Positions 59,224-60,636 of a DNA stretch of 60,636 nucleotides are shown one piece after another. The translations under genes were made by a program, and so were the position numbers. The notes under the pieces are model-generated. The model did no database searches. It was given only the letters and a program-made list of their open reading frames with translations, and was not told the DNA's origin. Source of the DNA: Spirogloea muscicola (Eukaryota; Streptophyta; Zygnematophyceae; Spirogloeales; Spirogloeaceae); assembly GCA_009602725.1 (NCBI GenBank), contig WELB01000186.1:130462-191097 (forward strand), read 5' to 3'. Numbering within the stretch: position 1 is the first letter of the stretch; each line of letters starts with the position of its first letter.

Positions 59224-60636
59224 TTAGTATGTGCAATCAGCAATTAGTGGTTGCACAGAAGAGATGAAATCTTCTGTCTGCATGCCTAATTTGAGATCCA
59301 CCTGTCCTCCACCCATCCAAAAAAATGGTGGCTCCAGCTTAGTAATAGCCTCGGACAGAATAACCTGCAAGTGCACAGCACAAGCACTTGTCATGCACTT
59401 AGAAATGGGTGTAAACTATCCACCCAAATTTTCCACGTGGTGACAATCACAACTAAAGTGTATGTTGTCAATAAGCAAGCAGGAGCAACTCCACAAAAGG
59501 AATACTGTGGATGTGGCGCCTCCTCGAGCACAGGAGTCAAGCACATCGTTCACTTACTGGAATCCTTGTCTTCATACCAATGGGAATGACAGCATTGTGC
59601 TCAAAGCCTGTCAATTTGGCAGACTCATCTTCGGGGGCAAGTCTCACTGTTTCAAGTAGCGACGCAGTGGTGAGTGAGAAACAGGTAAGAAGCACACTGT
59701 GTTGAGTGCTGGCATGAGTACTGCCTCTTGACAAATAGACAATCAGAAGCCACGAGACAATCTGCTGCTTGAAGGCCATCAAGAAGTGGTGCTCACTGTT
59801 GTACCGCTTCTTCGGCACTTGCCCTCCACTGAGAGAGTGGACAAACACGCGCACCTTCTCCGCGTGAAGCCTAGCAGTGTACTGCGCAACACATGGTTGG
59901 TTGAGCTCCTCGGCATCATATCAGATTGTGACTGATGCCATAGTCTACTGATGCCTAGTCCACCATGCAGAGGGTAACCAGGGCGAGATTGCAGGTGACG
60001 TGCAACCACGATGTAGCGAGCTGCACTCTGCAAGTCCCTAAAGCTCTGCACCTCAGTCCTTCAAGACGACCCTTTGCAGCACAAGGACCCACCTGCAGGA
60101 CGATGACGTAGTACTTGGAATTGTTGGTGTTTCGGCAATCGGTCACATCGGGGCCAGCTTGGGTGTTGACCTTGCCCCAGCAACGACAGAGCCACGGGCC
60201 TGGGGCTCGTCAGAGATGCAGATCACTGCCACTGCGCTCAAAGGCCAACCACAGCAGGCCTCATCTCAACGTGCTCTCAGGCAGCGGCCTCTCCGTGCCC
60301 AGGTCGTGTGATGCGCATGCCCGGGATGTGGAGACGATGGCGAGCATGGGATGCTAGCACTCAGCGGGTTGGGCCTCCCTCGGCTGGCAAAGGAGTGGGG
60401 CACAGCTCAGTGGGGTGCGCACCATGACGATGCTCTTGCACAGGTGGTGGACGGTCGCGGCGCCCAGCAGCGCCCGCCGGCCCTCCATGGGGCGCTCGTA
60501 GTAGTCCGCCGGCACGCGCACGAAGCGCGCCGACTGCACGCCCGCCGTCGCCAGCAGCCTCTCCAGCCGCAGCTGCGTCGCCGGCTGCTCGCCGGCGGCT
60601 GCCACGCCGGCCCCGGGACCGGCTTCGTCGCCGTCA
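59224..60636 (-). CDS. YbaK/ProX-type aminoacyl-tRNA deacylase-like protein (5' partial)
   Basis: A homologue of the plant YbaK/aminoacyl-tRNA-synthetase-associated domain proteins. The family generally clears mischarged tRNA in trans; the substrate here is unknown. Exons on the minus strand are: right edge to about 60424 (VQSARFVRVPADYYERPMEG, GAATVHHLCKSIVM); about 60169-60094 (VNTQAGPDV, NSKYYVIVLQ); 59879-59797 (YTARLHAEKVRVFVHSL, GGQVPKKRYN); 59649 to about 59560 (RLAPEDESAKLTGFEHNAV); and 59364-59224 (VILSEAITKLEPPFFWMGGG, QVDLKLG). The lysine of CKSIV and the GFEHN and GGG-VDLK blocks match the family. The TAA stop is at 59226-59224. The reading frame continues past the right edge with no ATG, so the first exon is cut by the window. 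Confidence 0.93.

Overview
The window is nuclear DNA of a photosynthetic, plant-lineage eukaryote. The best fit is a green alga, either a trebouxiophyte-type chlorophyte or an early streptophyte. All nine recognised genes are rich in short GT-AG introns. Their proteins resemble land-plant forms most closely: an autoinhibited ACA-type Ca2+-ATPase, a plant-style DNA ligase IV, a plant chorein/UHRF1BP1-like protein, plant-style glutamate decarboxylase and a plant YbaK-domain protein. A canonical eEF1A is present. No operons, bacterial genes, CRISPR arrays, tRNAs or rRNAs were seen. Species cannot be named from this sequence alone.

Layout, left to right: a dispersed-repeat copy with a perfect 25-bp-arm hairpin (1-367); THO complex subunit 1 (THOC1/HPR1, +, about 1139-6927); a Mediator subunit 9-like gene (+, about 7670-8542); DNA ligase IV (-, 16986-8902); a 4.8-kb repeat-rich divergent spacer; a chorein-type bridge-like lipid-transfer protein (+, 21801-29107); eEF1A (-, 32884-30901); a 6-kb repeat-rich divergent spacer; a P2B Ca2+-ATPase (+, 38940-48431); a CDPK-like kinase with degenerate EF-hands (-, about 51975-48962); a 3.2-kb repeat-rich divergent spacer; glutamate decarboxylase (+, 55172-58536); and a YbaK/ProX-type aminoacyl-tRNA deacylase-like gene (-, cut by the right edge, ending at 59224).

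After the first tandem pair the genes alternate strand strictly. Convergent 3' spacers are short (about 0.4-1.8 kb) and almost free of repeats. Divergent 5' spacers are long and hold nearly all of the dispersed repeats. The repeats are (i) about 23 copies of an imperfect hairpin built on GGGCTGGC...CACAGCC, (ii) about a dozen copies of a GCGCGC palindrome followed by a CATGAAAT box, (iii) the family carrying the TAGTACCCACG box, and (iv) relics of one non-LTR retrotransposon family (17.5 kb, 35.5 kb and probably 53.1 kb).

Functionally, the genes cover mRNA export and transcription (THOC1, MED9), non-homologous end joining (LIG4), lipid transfer at contact sites, translation and its fidelity (eEF1A, YbaK-like) and calcium/GABA physiology (Ca2+-ATPase, CDPK-like kinase and GAD within 20 kb). 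The last group may be coincidence but deserves expression data. Splice sites were placed by eye from GT/AG signals, reading-frame phase and remembered family patterns. Where phases close exactly (GAD, eEF1A, most of THOC1, the Ca2+-ATPase and the chorein gene) the models are firm. First exons of THOC1 and the kinase, the end of MED9 and the C-terminal exons of LIG4 are approximate.
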